Both the position numbers and the translations under genes were made by a program. From assembly GCA_910589085.1 (NCBI GenBank), contig CAJUSG010000004.1, positions 28,917 to 91,521 on the forward strand: DNA of 62,605 nt, in the 5' to 3' direction. This document shows, in pieces, positions 7,690 through 15,844 of the stretch (position 1 is the first letter of the stretch; each line of letters begins with the position of its first letter). This DNA comes from an uncultured Oscillospiraceae bacterium (GTDB taxonomy: Bacteria; Bacillota; Clostridia; Oscillospirales; Oscillospiraceae). The notes under the pieces are model-generated. The model was not told where the DNA came from and did no database searches. It saw only the letters and a list, made by a program, of their open reading frames with translations.

Positions 7690-9138
7690 ATGGATATCAG
7701 TTCCCAGGAAATAGAAGCCATTGTCCGGCAGGTGCTGTCCGGTATGGGGGCCTCCGCTCCGGCGGGGCGTCCGGCCGCTCCGGCGGCGGGGACAGCCCCC
7801 CGTTCCGGCGGCGACCGGGGGGTCTTTGAGCATGTGGACGACGCGGTTCAGGCCGCCTGGGAGGCCCAGCGGGACTGGGCGGCCCACTACAGTCTGGAGG
7901 ACCGCCAGCGGATTGTGGAGGCCATCCGGCGCTGCGCCCGCTCCCACGTGGAGGAGTGGAGCCGCAAAATTGTGGAGGAGACCGGCATGGGCCGGTATGA
8001 GGACAAGGTGGAGAAGCATCTGGCTACCATCAACAAGACCCCCGGCCCCGAGTGCCTCACCACCGATGCCATCAGCGGCGACACCGGCCTTATGCTGGAG
8101 GAGTACGCCCCCTTCGGCGTCATTTGTTCCATCACCCCCACAACCAACCCCACCGAGACCATCATCAACAACACCATCAGCATGATCTCCGGGGGCAACT
8201 CGGTGGTCTTTAACGTCCATCCCCGGGCCAAAATGGTGTCCGCCGAGTGCCTCCAGGCCCTGAATACCGCCATTGTGGAGGCGGGCGGGCCGGAGAACCT
8301 CATCACCATGACCCGGGAGCCCACCATGGAGAACGTGGACAGGATGGCCGCCAACCCCAAGGTCCGCCTGATGGCGGGCACCGGCGGCACCGGCATGGTC
8401 AACGCCCTGCTGCGCAGCGGCAAGAAGTGCATCGGCGCCGGGGCGGGCAACCCCCCTGTCATCGTGGACGAGACCGCCGACATCCAGCTGGCCGGTCAGA
8501 AGATCTACGAGGGGGCCTCCTTTGACAATAATATCCTCTGCTTCGCGGAGAAGGAGGTCTTTGCCGTGGGCTCCGCCTGCGCCGGCCTGATCCATCAGCT
8601 GGAGAAGCAGGGGGCCTGTCTTCTGAGCCCGGCCCAGACCGAGCAGCTGGTGAAGCTGGTCCTCCAGCCCAACCCCAAGGGGGGCTGGGAGGCCAATAAG
8701 AAGTGGGTGGGCCAGAACGCCTCCAAAATTCTGGCGGCCATCGGGGTCCAGGTGCCCGATTCCTGCCGGCTGGCCGTGTGCCAGGTGCCGGCGGACCACC
8801 CCTTCGTCCTGGCGGAGCAGATGATGCCCGTTCTGCCCGTGGTGTGCAGCGCCAGCTTTGAGGAGGCGGTGGACCAGGCCGTGGCCGCCGAGCACGGCAA
8901 CCGCCACACAGCATCCATCTTCTCCAAGGACGTGGACCACATGACCCGCTTTGCCCGGGCGGTTGAGACCACCATCTATGTGAAGAACAGCGCCACCAAG
9001 GCGGGAGTGGGCATCGGCGGCGAGGGCCACTGCACCATGACCATCGCCGGCCCCACCGGAGAGGGCATCACCTGTGCCAAGAGCTTCTGCCGCCGCCGGC
9101 GCTGTGTGCTGGCCGAGGGCGGACTTCGGATTGTCTGA
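7690..9138 (+). CDS. CoA-acylating aldehyde dehydrogenase of a microcompartment (PduP/EutE type)
   Basis: Converts an aldehyde, NAD+ and CoA into acyl-CoA and NADH inside a BMC. Residues 1-20 form an amphipathic helix (SSQEIEAIVRQVLSGMG) typical of encapsulation peptides, followed by an Ala/Pro/Gly linker and then the PduP/EutE core of about 440 residues. The catalytic cysteine is Cys284 in FDNNILCFAEKE, and the cofactor-binding ITPTTNPTETIINNT and GTGGTGMVNA segments are present. Full length at 482 residues. It lies 24 bases after the aldolase-fold gene, and a shell-protein gene follows. Aldehyde chain length cannot be told from sequence. Confidence 0.95.
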   Translation: MDISSQEIEAIVRQVLSGMGASAPAGRPAAPAAGTAPRSGGDRGVFEHVDDAVQAAWEAQRDWAAHYSLEDRQRIVEAIRRCARSHVEEWSRKIVEETGMGRYEDKVEKHLATINKTPGPECLTTDAISGDTGLMLEEYAPFGVICSITPTTNPTETIINNTISMISGGNSVVFNVHPRAKMVSAECLQALNTAIVEAGGPENLITMTREPTMENVDRMAANPKVRLMAGTGGTGMVNALLRSGKKCIGAGAGNPPVIVDETADIQLAGQKIYEGASFDNNILCFAEKEVFAVGSACAGLIHQLEKQGACLLSPAQTEQLVKLVLQPNPKGGWEANKKWVGQNASKILAAIGVQVPDSCRLAVCQVPADHPFVLAEQMMPVLPVVCSASFEEAVDQAVAAEHGNRHTASIFSKDVDHMTRFARAVETTIYVKNSATKAGVGIGGEGHCTMTIAGPTGEGITCAKSFCRRRRCVLAEGGLRIV

Positions 9139-9205
9139 CCGGAAAGACCGGGAATCAGAAAACGAAATGTTAAAAACACTATTATTATAACTGGAGGTTA
9201 TTACT

Positions 9206-9796
9206 ATGAAGGCATTGGGTTTTATTGAGACCAAGGGTCTGGTGGGCAATATCGAGGCCACCGACGCCATGCTGAAGGCCGCCGACGTGGAGTTCATCGG
9301 CTCCGACACCATCGGCGCCGGCCTGACCACCGTCATCGTCACCGGCGAGGTGGGCGCGGTGCAGGCCGCCACCGACGCCGGCCAGGAGGCCGCCTCCCGG
9401 GTGGGCGAGCTGTTCTGCGTCAACGTTATCGCCCGGCCCCACACCGACCTGGCCCGGATCATGCCCCCCAAGGGGCCCGCCGTGGGCAAGAGCGCCAAGG
9501 ACGCCGGGGAGCAGGTGCCGGTAAACTCCGCCCTGGGCATGATCGAGACCAACGGCCTCACCGCCGCCATCCAGGCCGCCGACGCCATGCTGAAGAGCGC
9601 CGACGTGTCCCTGGTGGGCCAGGAGAAGATCGGCGCCGGTCTGGTCACCGTCTTCGTCCAGGGGGACGTGGGGGCGGTGAAGGCCGCCGTGGAGGCCGGT
9701 CAGACCGCCGCCATGCGCATCGGTGAGGTGGTCAGCGCCCATGTCATTCCCCGGCCCCACACCAGCGTGTCCGAGTGTATGCCTGAGCTGCGCTGA
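9206..9796 (+). CDS. Tandem-domain BMC shell protein (BMC-T)
   Basis: 196 residues made of two BMC (PF00936-type) domains, about residues 1-90 and 105-196, each beginning with the GxIET-x-G-L-x-x-x-IxAxDAMLKxAD signature and ending in an ARPHTDL or PRPHTSV stretch. Such fusions trimerise into pseudohexagonal shell tiles. GTIGAG-like IGAGLTTVIVTG loops are the pore region in relatives. I see no cysteine pattern for an Fe-S cluster as in PduT. ATG 9206 follows TGGAGG. Remarkably it is the only PF00936-type gene in the window: no single-domain BMC-H accompanies it. Confidence 0.95.
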   Translation: MKALGFIETKGLVGNIEATDAMLKAADVEFIGSDTIGAGLTTVIVTGEVGAVQAATDAGQEAASRVGELFCVNVIARPHTDLARIMPPKGPAVGKSAKDAGEQVPVNSALGMIETNGLTAAIQAADAMLKSADVSLVGQEKIGAGLVTVFVQGDVGAVKAAVEAGQTAAMRIGEVVSAHVIPRPHTSVSECMPELR

Positions 9797-9819
9797 GCCG
9801 GAGAAAGGGGCGTTCCGCC

Positions 9820-10467
9820 TTGATCTATCGGGATATTACCCAGGAGCAGCTGGTGTCTCTGGTCACCCAGGCGGTGCGGGACCAGCTGCGCCTGCAAAGC
9901 CGCCGGGTCCCTGTGGGCATCTCCATGCGGCATATCCACCTCAGCCGCCGGGAGGTGGACGCTCTCTTCGGGCGCACCTACCAGCTGACCCCCCTGCGGC
10001 CCCTGAGCCAGCCCGGCCAGTTTGCCTGCCAGGAGTGTCTGGACGTGATCGGCCCCAGGGGCGTGCTGCATAAGGTGCGCATCCTGGGCCCGGAGCGGCC
10101 CGAGGCCCAGGTGGAGCTGGCCCAGACCGACTGCCGCATGATCGGCGTACAGGCCCCGGTGCGGGCCAGCGGCCATGTGGAGGGGACGCCCGGCGTCCTC
10201 CTCCAGGGGCCTCGGGGGGTGTTCAGCCTGCCCCGGGGGGTCATCGTCGCCGACCGGCACCTGCATATGAGCACCGCCCAGGCGGCGGCCTTCGGCCTGT
10301 CCGACGGGGACACGGTGCGTGTGCGGGTGGAGGGCGGCAAGCCGGGCATCCTGGACGGGGTTCTGGTCCGGGCGGGAGAGCGGTACGAGCTGGACCTGCA
10401 CCTGGACACCGACGACGCCAACGCCTTCCAGCTCAGACAGGGCCAGCTGGTCACTGTGCTGGAATGA
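9820..10467 (+). CDS. pduL: PduL-type phosphate acyltransferase
   Basis: Transfers the acyl group from CoA to phosphate, regenerating CoA inside the compartment and giving acyl-phosphate for ATP synthesis. The family has zinc-binding HxH motifs; here ISMRHIHLS and VADRHLHMS are clear. The 215-residue length is normal. Residues 5-20 (ITQEQLVSLVTQAVRDQ) form an amphipathic helix of encapsulation-peptide type. Translation appears to start at TTG 9820 after GGAGAAAGGGG. It follows the shell protein by 23 bases. No acetate kinase gene is present nearby, so acyl-phosphate use would depend on a kinase encoded elsewhere. Confidence 0.95.
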   Translation: MIYRDITQEQLVSLVTQAVRDQLRLQSRRVPVGISMRHIHLSRREVDALFGRTYQLTPLRPLSQPGQFACQECLDVIGPRGVLHKVRILGPERPEAQVELAQTDCRMIGVQAPVRASGHVEGTPGVLLQGPRGVFSLPRGVIVADRHLHMSTAQAAAFGLSDGDTVRVRVEGGKPGILDGVLVRAGERYELDLHLDTDDANAFQLRQGQLVTVLE

Positions 10468-10498
10468 CCAATACTGCTGTAAGAAAGAGGAGCAAGCT

Positions 10499-10759
10499 AT
10501 GATTCTTGGTACTGTGAAGGGAACGGTCTACTCCACCCGGAAGATGGAGCAGCTGGTGGGCTACAAGTTCCTGCTGGTGGAGCCCATGTACGGCAGCAAA
10601 AAAGAGCTGATTGTGGCCGGCGACCGGCTGGGGGCCGGCATCGGCGAGCTGGTGATGGTCACCACCGACGAGACCGTCCAGCACGGGCTGGACGCCCCCG
10701 CCCCCATGGACGCGTTCATTGTGGGCATTGTGGACCAGCCGCCGGCCATCGGGAAATAA
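10499..10759 (+). CDS. BMC-P vertex protein (EutN/CcmL family)
   Basis: 86-residue pentameric shell protein that caps the twelve vertices of a microcompartment. The beginning MILGTVKGTVYSTRK and the later GAGIGELVMVT and DAFIVGIVDQ segments are characteristic of the EutN/CcmL/CsoS4 family, and the size is exact. ATG 10499 follows AAAGAGG. One BMC-P gene is enough for vertices. Together with the tandem BMC protein it forms a two-gene shell set. Confidence 0.95.
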   Translation: MILGTVKGTVYSTRKMEQLVGYKFLLVEPMYGSKKELIVAGDRLGAGIGELVMVTTDETVQHGLDAPAPMDAFIVGIVDQPPAIGK

Positions 10760-10791
10760 CCGGAATCTAGCGGGATCGTGAGGCGCATATT

Positions 10792-12021
10792 ATGAAAATC
10801 ATTGTTATCGGCAGCATCGCGGCGGGCGTCTCCGCCGCCTCCCGCCTGTCCGCCGGGGAGCGGGAGGCCCAGATTACCGTCTATGAGGCGGGGGCCTTCT
10901 ACTCCTGCGGCACCGGCGGGCTGCCCCACTACCTGGCCGGTGACCTGCCCGAGCTTTACGCCGCCATTCAGGGCAAGGAGCGGGAGCTGGCCGCCCAGAA
11001 CATCACCGCCCGCCTGCGCCACCAGGCGGAGGCCATCGACGCCGGAGCCCGTCAGGTCGCCGTGCGGGACCTGGCCACCGGCCGGACCTTTACCGACGGG
11101 TACGACAAGCTGGTTGTGGCCACCGGAGCCCTGCCCCGGATTCCCCAGGTGCCGGGGGCGCAGCGGGTGGGGGTTCAGACCCTGAAAAATGTGGAGGATT
11201 TGATCTTCTTAAAGGAGTACCTCCGCACCCCCTACGTCCGGGACATTGTGGTGCTGGGGGGGGACTGGGCCGGCCTGGAGCTGGCCAAGGCCCTTCTGAA
11301 GCTGGGCCGCAAGGTCCGGATTGTCACCGGGGAGCAGCAGATTCTGCCCCGGCTGGACCCGGAGGTGGCCAAACGTGTCCAGGAGGCGCTGGAGGCGGAG
11401 GGGGTTCAGCTCTCCCTGGGGGAGACGGTGCGGGCCTTCCCCGGCCGGACCTTTGTGGAGGAGGTCCAGACCAACCGGGGCAGCTACCCCTGCGACCTGT
11501 GCCTTACGGCCGACGGTCTGACCCCCAATACCGCCCTGCTGGCCGCCGCCGGAGCCCAGCTGGCCCCCAATGGCGGGGTACTCATCGGGCCCGATCTGGC
11601 CACCAGCCTCCCCGGCGTGTATGCCGTGGGGGCCTGCGCCGTGTGTCGGGAGGGCTCTCTGCGCAGCGGGAGCGTCCGGGTGGGCGGGCTGGAGATCGCC
11701 TGTACCGGCCTGACCGAGGCGGAGGCCAAAAGGGCCGGCCTGCGGGTGAAGAGCGTCACCGCCGCCGGCTGTGACCGGCCGGGCATCTGTCCCAACCCCC
11801 AGACCATCACCATCAAGCTGGTCTACGAGGCCAACACCCGCCAGGTGGTGGGGGCCCAGGCCTGGGGCGGCAAGAATGTGTCCACCCGGGTGAATGCCAT
11901 CGCGGTAGCCATCCGGGCGGGTATGACTGTGGACGCCCTGGGCCAGGTTGACTTTGTATACTCCTCCTGCTCCACCTCCATCTGGGACCCCATCCAGGTG
12001 GTGTGCGGCCGGGCCAGGTGA
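10792..12021 (+). CDS. FAD-dependent pyridine nucleotide-disulfide oxidoreductase, CoA-disulfide reductase/NADH oxidase-like
   Basis: 409 residues with an N-terminal FAD Rossmann motif (IVIGSIAAGVSAA), a second nucleotide-binding segment (IVVLGGDWAGLELA, an atypical glycine motif) and a C-terminal dimerisation domain. Cys39 in FYSCGTGGLPHY is placed like the single redox cysteine of CoA-disulfide reductases and NADH oxidases. The C-terminal YxPP segment usual in those enzymes reads VYSSCSTSIWDP instead. ATG 10792. It sits between the vertex protein and the alcohol dehydrogenase in the same operon, so a role in recycling CoA/thiols or NAD+ for the compartment is an inference. No encapsulation helix is visible. 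Confidence 0.85.
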   Translation: MKIIVIGSIAAGVSAASRLSAGEREAQITVYEAGAFYSCGTGGLPHYLAGDLPELYAAIQGKERELAAQNITARLRHQAEAIDAGARQVAVRDLATGRTFTDGYDKLVVATGALPRIPQVPGAQRVGVQTLKNVEDLIFLKEYLRTPYVRDIVVLGGDWAGLELAKALLKLGRKVRIVTGEQQILPRLDPEVAKRVQEALEAEGVQLSLGETVRAFPGRTFVEEVQTNRGSYPCDLCLTADGLTPNTALLAAAGAQLAPNGGVLIGPDLATSLPGVYAVGACAVCREGSLRSGSVRVGGLEIACTGLTEAEAKRAGLRVKSVTAAGCDRPGICPNPQTITIKLVYEANTRQVVGAQAWGGKNVSTRVNAIAVAIRAGMTVDALGQVDFVYSSCSTSIWDPIQVVCGRAR

Positions 12022-12031
12022 GGGAAGGGCT

Positions 12032-13186
12032 ATGGCAGAGCGGATTAACGCGGTAAAGACCAGCTTTTTCGGCAAGGGCGCCATCACCCTGCTGGGGCCT
12101 GAGCTCCGGCGGATGGGGGTGGCCCGGGCTCTGGTGGTCACCGACCGGTTCCTCTATGAGTCGGGGGCGGCGGCCCGGGTGGGAGAGGTCCTCTCTCAGG
12201 CCGGGGTGGAGTACGCCGTATTCTATCGGGTCCAGCCCAACCCCACCGTCCAGGTGGTGGAGGACTGTGCCGCCGCCATCCGGGAGCTGTCCGCCCAGCT
12301 GCTGGTGGCCCTGGGGGGCGGCAGCGCCATCGATACCGCCAAGGCCGCCGGTATTCTGGCCACCAACGGCGGAGCGCTGGAGCAGTATGAGGGGGAGGGC
12401 AAATCCCGGGTCCCGGGGGTGCCCGTCGCGGCGGTGAACACCACAGCCGGCACAGGCAGCGAGTGCACCGCGTTCTACATTGTGACAGACCCGGTCCGCC
12501 ACAGCAAGATGGCCATGGTGGACAACAACTGTATGGTGGCCATCGCCATCAACGACATTGACTTCATGATGTCCATGCCCCCCAAGCTCACCGCCGCCAC
12601 CGGCATGGACGCCCTGACCCACGCCATTGAGGCGGTGCTGTCCCGGGGGGCCACCCCGCTGACGGACAAGGACGCCCTGTGGGCCGTGGAGCAGATTGCC
12701 CAATATCTGCCCCGGGCTGTGGCGGACGGCGGGGACGAGAAGGCCCGAACCAGAATGGCTTATGCCGAAAACGCGGCGGGCATGGCCTTCTCCAACGCGG
12801 GGCTGGGTATGGTACACGCCATGGCTCACGCCCTGGGCGGGCGGTACAACCTGCCCCATGGGGTGTGCAACGCCGTGCTGCTGCCCTATGTGCTCGCCTT
12901 CCACCTCCGCTGTCCCGTGTGCCAGCGCCGGCTGCCCAGGGTGGCCCGGTCTATGGGGCTGGAGGAGGAGACCCCCCAGGCGGTCATCGGGGCCGTCCGG
13001 GCGCTGAACAGGCAGATCGGAATCCCGGGCGGCCTGTCGGAGCTGGAGGGGGTGGACCCGGCCCATTTCTCCGAGCTGGCCAAACTGGCCCTGCAGGACG
13101 TCTGCATGGCCTCCGACCAGCTGGACCCCACCGAGGCGGAGGTCGCGGCGGTGTATCTGGCGGCCTGGAGACAGGCTGAAGTGTAA
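12032..13186 (+). CDS. Iron-containing (group III) alcohol dehydrogenase
   Basis: 384 residues. Reduces the aldehyde to alcohol with NADH, balancing the NADH from the aldehyde dehydrogenase. NAD-binding GGGSAIDTAKAA and the metal ligands Asp193, His197 (GMDALTHAIEA), His262 (GMVHAMAHALGG) and His276 (NLPHG) are all present. Closest in type to 1,2-propanediol/ethanol/butanol dehydrogenases. ATG 12032 follows AGGGAAGGG, 10 bases after the previous stop. Last gene of the operon, followed by a terminator. There is no obvious targeting helix, so it may be recruited by partners or act outside the shell. Confidence 0.95.
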   Translation: MAERINAVKTSFFGKGAITLLGPELRRMGVARALVVTDRFLYESGAAARVGEVLSQAGVEYAVFYRVQPNPTVQVVEDCAAAIRELSAQLLVALGGGSAIDTAKAAGILATNGGALEQYEGEGKSRVPGVPVAAVNTTAGTGSECTAFYIVTDPVRHSKMAMVDNNCMVAIAINDIDFMMSMPPKLTAATGMDALTHAIEAVLSRGATPLTDKDALWAVEQIAQYLPRAVADGGDEKARTRMAYAENAAGMAFSNAGLGMVHAMAHALGGRYNLPHGVCNAVLLPYVLAFHLRCPVCQRRLPRVARSMGLEEETPQAVIGAVRALNRQIGIPGGLSELEGVDPAHFSELAKLALQDVCMASDQLDPTEAEVAAVYLAAWRQAEV

Positions 13187-13242
13187 GAAGCTGGACCGAT
13201 TTTAAAGAGCGAGCGCCGTCGGGGCAGCTCCCATAAAGAAGA

Positions 13243-13286
13243 CAGCACCCGCTGGAAAGTAGTTGCTTTTCAGCGGGTGCTGCTTT
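13243..13286 (+). terminator. Terminator of the microcompartment operon
   Basis: CAGCACCCGCTG (13243-13254) pairs with CAGCGGGTGCTG (13271-13282) around a 16-base loop, then CTTTAT. It closes the run that starts with the GntR/FCD gene. Confidence 0.75.
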
Positions 13287-13344
13287 ATAATGAACTCATC
13301 GACAAATTTGGATTTGAAGAAACATTTTAAGAAGGGAGCAATTC

Positions 13345-14073
13345 ATGATGGCAATCAACGGTATTTCTGATCCTTACAGGGATGCTGTCTCACGGACGGG
13401 ACAGATTCGCCCCATACAGACGGGGCGTTTTGCCGTTTCTGAAGAAGAGGGAAAGCAGGTCAGCGGTCAAACCGGGGATAAAGTAGAGTTTTCCAGCGAG
13501 GGACGGCAGGCTGCCGCCGAGATGCCGGACTTTGACCAGGGCTTGGAAAAGCTGGATTTGAGCCATATGACAAAAGACGAATTTATGTCCAAAATCCGGA
13601 CGCAGTTGGGAGAACAAAATCTGGAGGTCAACTGGAACGCCACTGTTGACCCCGACGGTCAAATTTGGTGCAAAAGTTATTTTGACTCCTATGTTTCCCA
13701 AGTCACTGAGTTCAGAGCCTCTGCTGAGAGTGCCATCAAAGACTATTACGCCGATGCCTATCAGGAAGCGCTGGACTCTTCTCCTGGGAAGGATTTGACC
13801 GGTCAGTTGAATTTCATCGCCGCAAAATATAACTGTTCGTGGAGTGAGTATTTCGATGCCAGTATGCCGGCGGGCGAACGGCAATGGGCTTATACCCAAG
13901 TGAGAGCCATGCTGACGGGTACAGGCCTGCGTCTGAATGACCCTTACGCTTTGAAGGGGCTTCATATTCCCGACAACGAGGAAATTACCAAAATCGCAAA
14001 GCAGTCCGCCAATGATACGATCAGCGAACTGGTTCGTCAAGCGAAAGAAGCAGACAGCCCGCACCAGGGGTAA
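13345..14073 (+). CDS. Uncharacterised protein, AT-richer than its neighbours
   Basis: 242 residues, no family recognised. It is soluble, acidic and without signal peptide or membrane segment. An N-terminal stretch GDKVEFSSEGRQAA (about residues 45-58) loosely recalls the start of FlgM-like anti-sigma factors and other proteins with a KVExSSxAR motif, but the rest does not. A central part is rich in aromatic residues (KSYFDSYVSQV, YNCSWSEYFDAS). ATG 13345 follows AAGGGAG; ATG 13348 is an alternative. Codon use and GC content near 50 percent contrast with the flanking genes, and it is isolated between two terminators, which suggests separate acquisition. Confidence 0.7.
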   Translation: MMAINGISDPYRDAVSRTGQIRPIQTGRFAVSEEEGKQVSGQTGDKVEFSSEGRQAAAEMPDFDQGLEKLDLSHMTKDEFMSKIRTQLGEQNLEVNWNATVDPDGQIWCKSYFDSYVSQVTEFRASAESAIKDYYADAYQEALDSSPGKDLTGQLNFIAAKYNCSWSEYFDASMPAGERQWAYTQVRAMLTGTGLRLNDPYALKGLHIPDNEEITKIAKQSANDTISELVRQAKEADSPHQG

Positions 14074-14148
14074 CAAGGATATTCCAGTTTATTGCTTTCC
14101 CATGCGGGCACTTTCCCCGAACGTGTCATAGTGGGCTATACAGTATAA

Positions 14149-14182
14149 AAGGGCAAGACAGACCGCTGTCTTGCCCTTGACT
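14149..14182. terminator. Terminator between the orphan gene and mnmE
   Basis: AAGGGCAAGACAG (14149-14161) pairs with CTGTCTTGCCCTT (14166-14178) around a four-base loop. AT-rich flanks on both sides allow it to serve the two converging genes. Confidence 0.75.
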
Positions 14183-14232
14183 TCTTTATAAAACCTCACC
14201 CTCGGGCGCTCCGCTCCTTTTGGCGGTATGCA

Positions 14233-15612
14233 TTATTTTCCCACGCAGAACTTGGAGAAGATGCGGTCGGTCACGTCCTCCCGGACGGACTGGCCGGTGA
14301 GCTCCCCCAGGGCGGACAGCGCATCCTCCACGTCGGTGAGCAGGGCGTCGGGGGTGACCCCGGCCCCCAGTGCCTCCCTGGCCCGGCGGACGGCCTCCCG
14401 GGCCCGGCTGGCCGCCTCTTCCTGCCGGGCGTTGGTGAGTATTTCGCCGTAGCCCCCCCAGAGGTCCTGGGGGAAGGCGCAGGAGATCTCATTGCACAGC
14501 TCGTCCAGGTCTCTAACCTTGGCGCTCACCGTCACGGCGGGGCACCCGATCTCCTCATAGCGTTTCACTGGACAGGGCACGGCAGGCAGGTCCCCTTTGG
14601 TCCATACCAGGATGGTGGGGGCCAGGGCCACGGCCTCATGGAGCAGGGCGAAGTCCTCGTCCCCGGCGGGCCGGGAGGCGTCGATGAGCACCAGAATCAG
14701 CCCCGCCTCCTCCATGGCCCTTCGGGAGCGATCCACCCCCAGCTTTTCCACCGGGTCAGAGGTATCCCGCAGGCCGGCGGTGTCGATGAGCCGCAGGGGC
14801 ACGCCCCCCAGCTCGCACCGCTCCTCCACCGTATCCCGGGTGGTGCCGGGGACATCGGTGACAATGGCCCGGTCCCAGCCCAGCATGGCGTTGAGCAGGG
14901 AGGATTTTCCCGCGTTAGGCCGGCCCACAATGGCGCAGGGCACCCCCTCCCGCAGCAGCTTCCCCCGGCCGCAGGAGGCCAGCAAAGCGTTCAGCTCCCC
15001 CTCCTGGTCGGAAAGAGCGGTGTCCAACTCCTCCAGGCGGAAGGGGTCGATATCCTCGTCGGGGTAGTCCAGCACGGCGTGGAAGTGGGCCATCACGTCC
15101 ACCAGGGCGGAGTAAATGTCCCCAATCCTCTGGGACAGCGCCCCGGCCAGCTGGCCCGCCGCGTGGCGGGCCCCCTCCCGGCTCCGGGCGGAGAGGAGGT
15201 CCCCCACCGCCTCCGCCTGGGCCAGGTCCAGCCGGCCGTTGAGGAAGGCCCGCTTTGTAAATTCCCCCGCCCCAGCCTGCCGGGCCCCGGCGGCGAAGAG
15301 GGCCTCCAGCCCCAGGGCCAGCACCATGGGGGAGCCGTGGCACTGCAGTTCCGCCGTGTTCTCCCCGGTGTAGCTGTTGGGCCCCAGGCTGTAGGTACAC
15401 AGCACCCGGTCGATGGGCTGGCCGCCGCTGTCCAGCAGGTCGCCGTAGACCAGCTCCTTGGGCTTGTGCTCCAGCAAACTCTTGTGCCCCAAGGGTTTGA
15501 AGCACCGCTCCGCAATAGAGGCCGCGTCCGGCCCGGACAGCCTCAATATCCCGATGGCCCCCGGGCCGGGAGGGGTGGAGATGGCGGCGATGGTGTCGGT
15601 CAGGACGGGCAT
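14233..15612 (-). CDS. mnmE: tRNA uridine-5-carboxymethylaminomethyl modification GTPase MnmE
   Basis: 459 residues, normal for MnmE/TrmE. With MnmG it modifies U34 of certain tRNAs using methylene-THF. N-terminal folate-binding domain (DTIAAISTPPGPGAIGI), helical domain, then an inserted G domain with G1 GRPNAGKSSL, G2/G3 GTTRD and DTAG, and G4 TKGD. The C-terminus FSKFCVGK carries the conserved C-x-G-K cysteine. In many Firmicutes mnmE lies in the origin region beside mnmG, jag and yidC; none of those neighbours is here. The upstream region holds a cluster of DnaA boxes. Confidence 0.97.
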   Translation of the reverse strand: MPVLTDTIAAISTPPGPGAIGILRLSGPDAASIAERCFKPLGHKSLLEHKPKELVYGDLLDSGGQPIDRVLCTYSLGPNSYTGENTAELQCHGSPMVLALGLEALFAAGARQAGAGEFTKRAFLNGRLDLAQAEAVGDLLSARSREGARHAAGQLAGALSQRIGDIYSALVDVMAHFHAVLDYPDEDIDPFRLEELDTALSDQEGELNALLASCGRGKLLREGVPCAIVGRPNAGKSSLLNAMLGWDRAIVTDVPGTTRDTVEERCELGGVPLRLIDTAGLRDTSDPVEKLGVDRSRRAMEEAGLILVLIDASRPAGDEDFALLHEAVALAPTILVWTKGDLPAVPCPVKRYEEIGCPAVTVSAKVRDLDELCNEISCAFPQDLWGGYGEILTNARQEEAASRAREAVRRAREALGAGVTPDALLTDVEDALSALGELTGQSVREDVTDRIFSKFCVGK

Positions 15613-15760
15613 AGAGGGGCGCTCCTTTCACAGCGCGGCGGAATTTTCACTTTCTCCTGCGAAAATCCACCTTGAAAAAAGTTTGTGTAATATTCAGCCT
15701 TGACAGATATTATGGAAACCGGAGAATGAATATTCTCCGCGGGCCGGTTGACATAACCGA

Positions 15761-15844
15761 TGTGGAAAACCCTGTGGATAATGTGGAAAAGCCAGCCGTT
15801 CCAAGAAAAATGCCTGTGGAAAACTCGGTGGAGAAAGTGGATAA
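15761..15844 (+). other. Cluster of DnaA boxes upstream of mnmE
   Basis: Four exact 9-mers fitting TGTGGAWAA (complement TTWTCCACA) lie at 15761-15769, 15773-15781, 15782-15790 and 15815-15823, all in the same orientation; TGTGGATAA at 15773 is the consensus DnaA box. A near match AGTGGATAA lies at 15836-15844. The remaining part of the 363-base gap (15613-15975) is AT-richer and contains no convincing gene; the short ORF reading through the boxes is made of their repeats. This could be a DnaA-controlled promoter for mnmE, a DnaA-titration site or a piece of the replication origin. Confidence 0.7.

Noticed and set aside
9206..9796. Two separate BMC-H genes instead of one tandem protein
   Set aside because: The reading frame is continuous through both domains without internal stop or ribosome-binding site.
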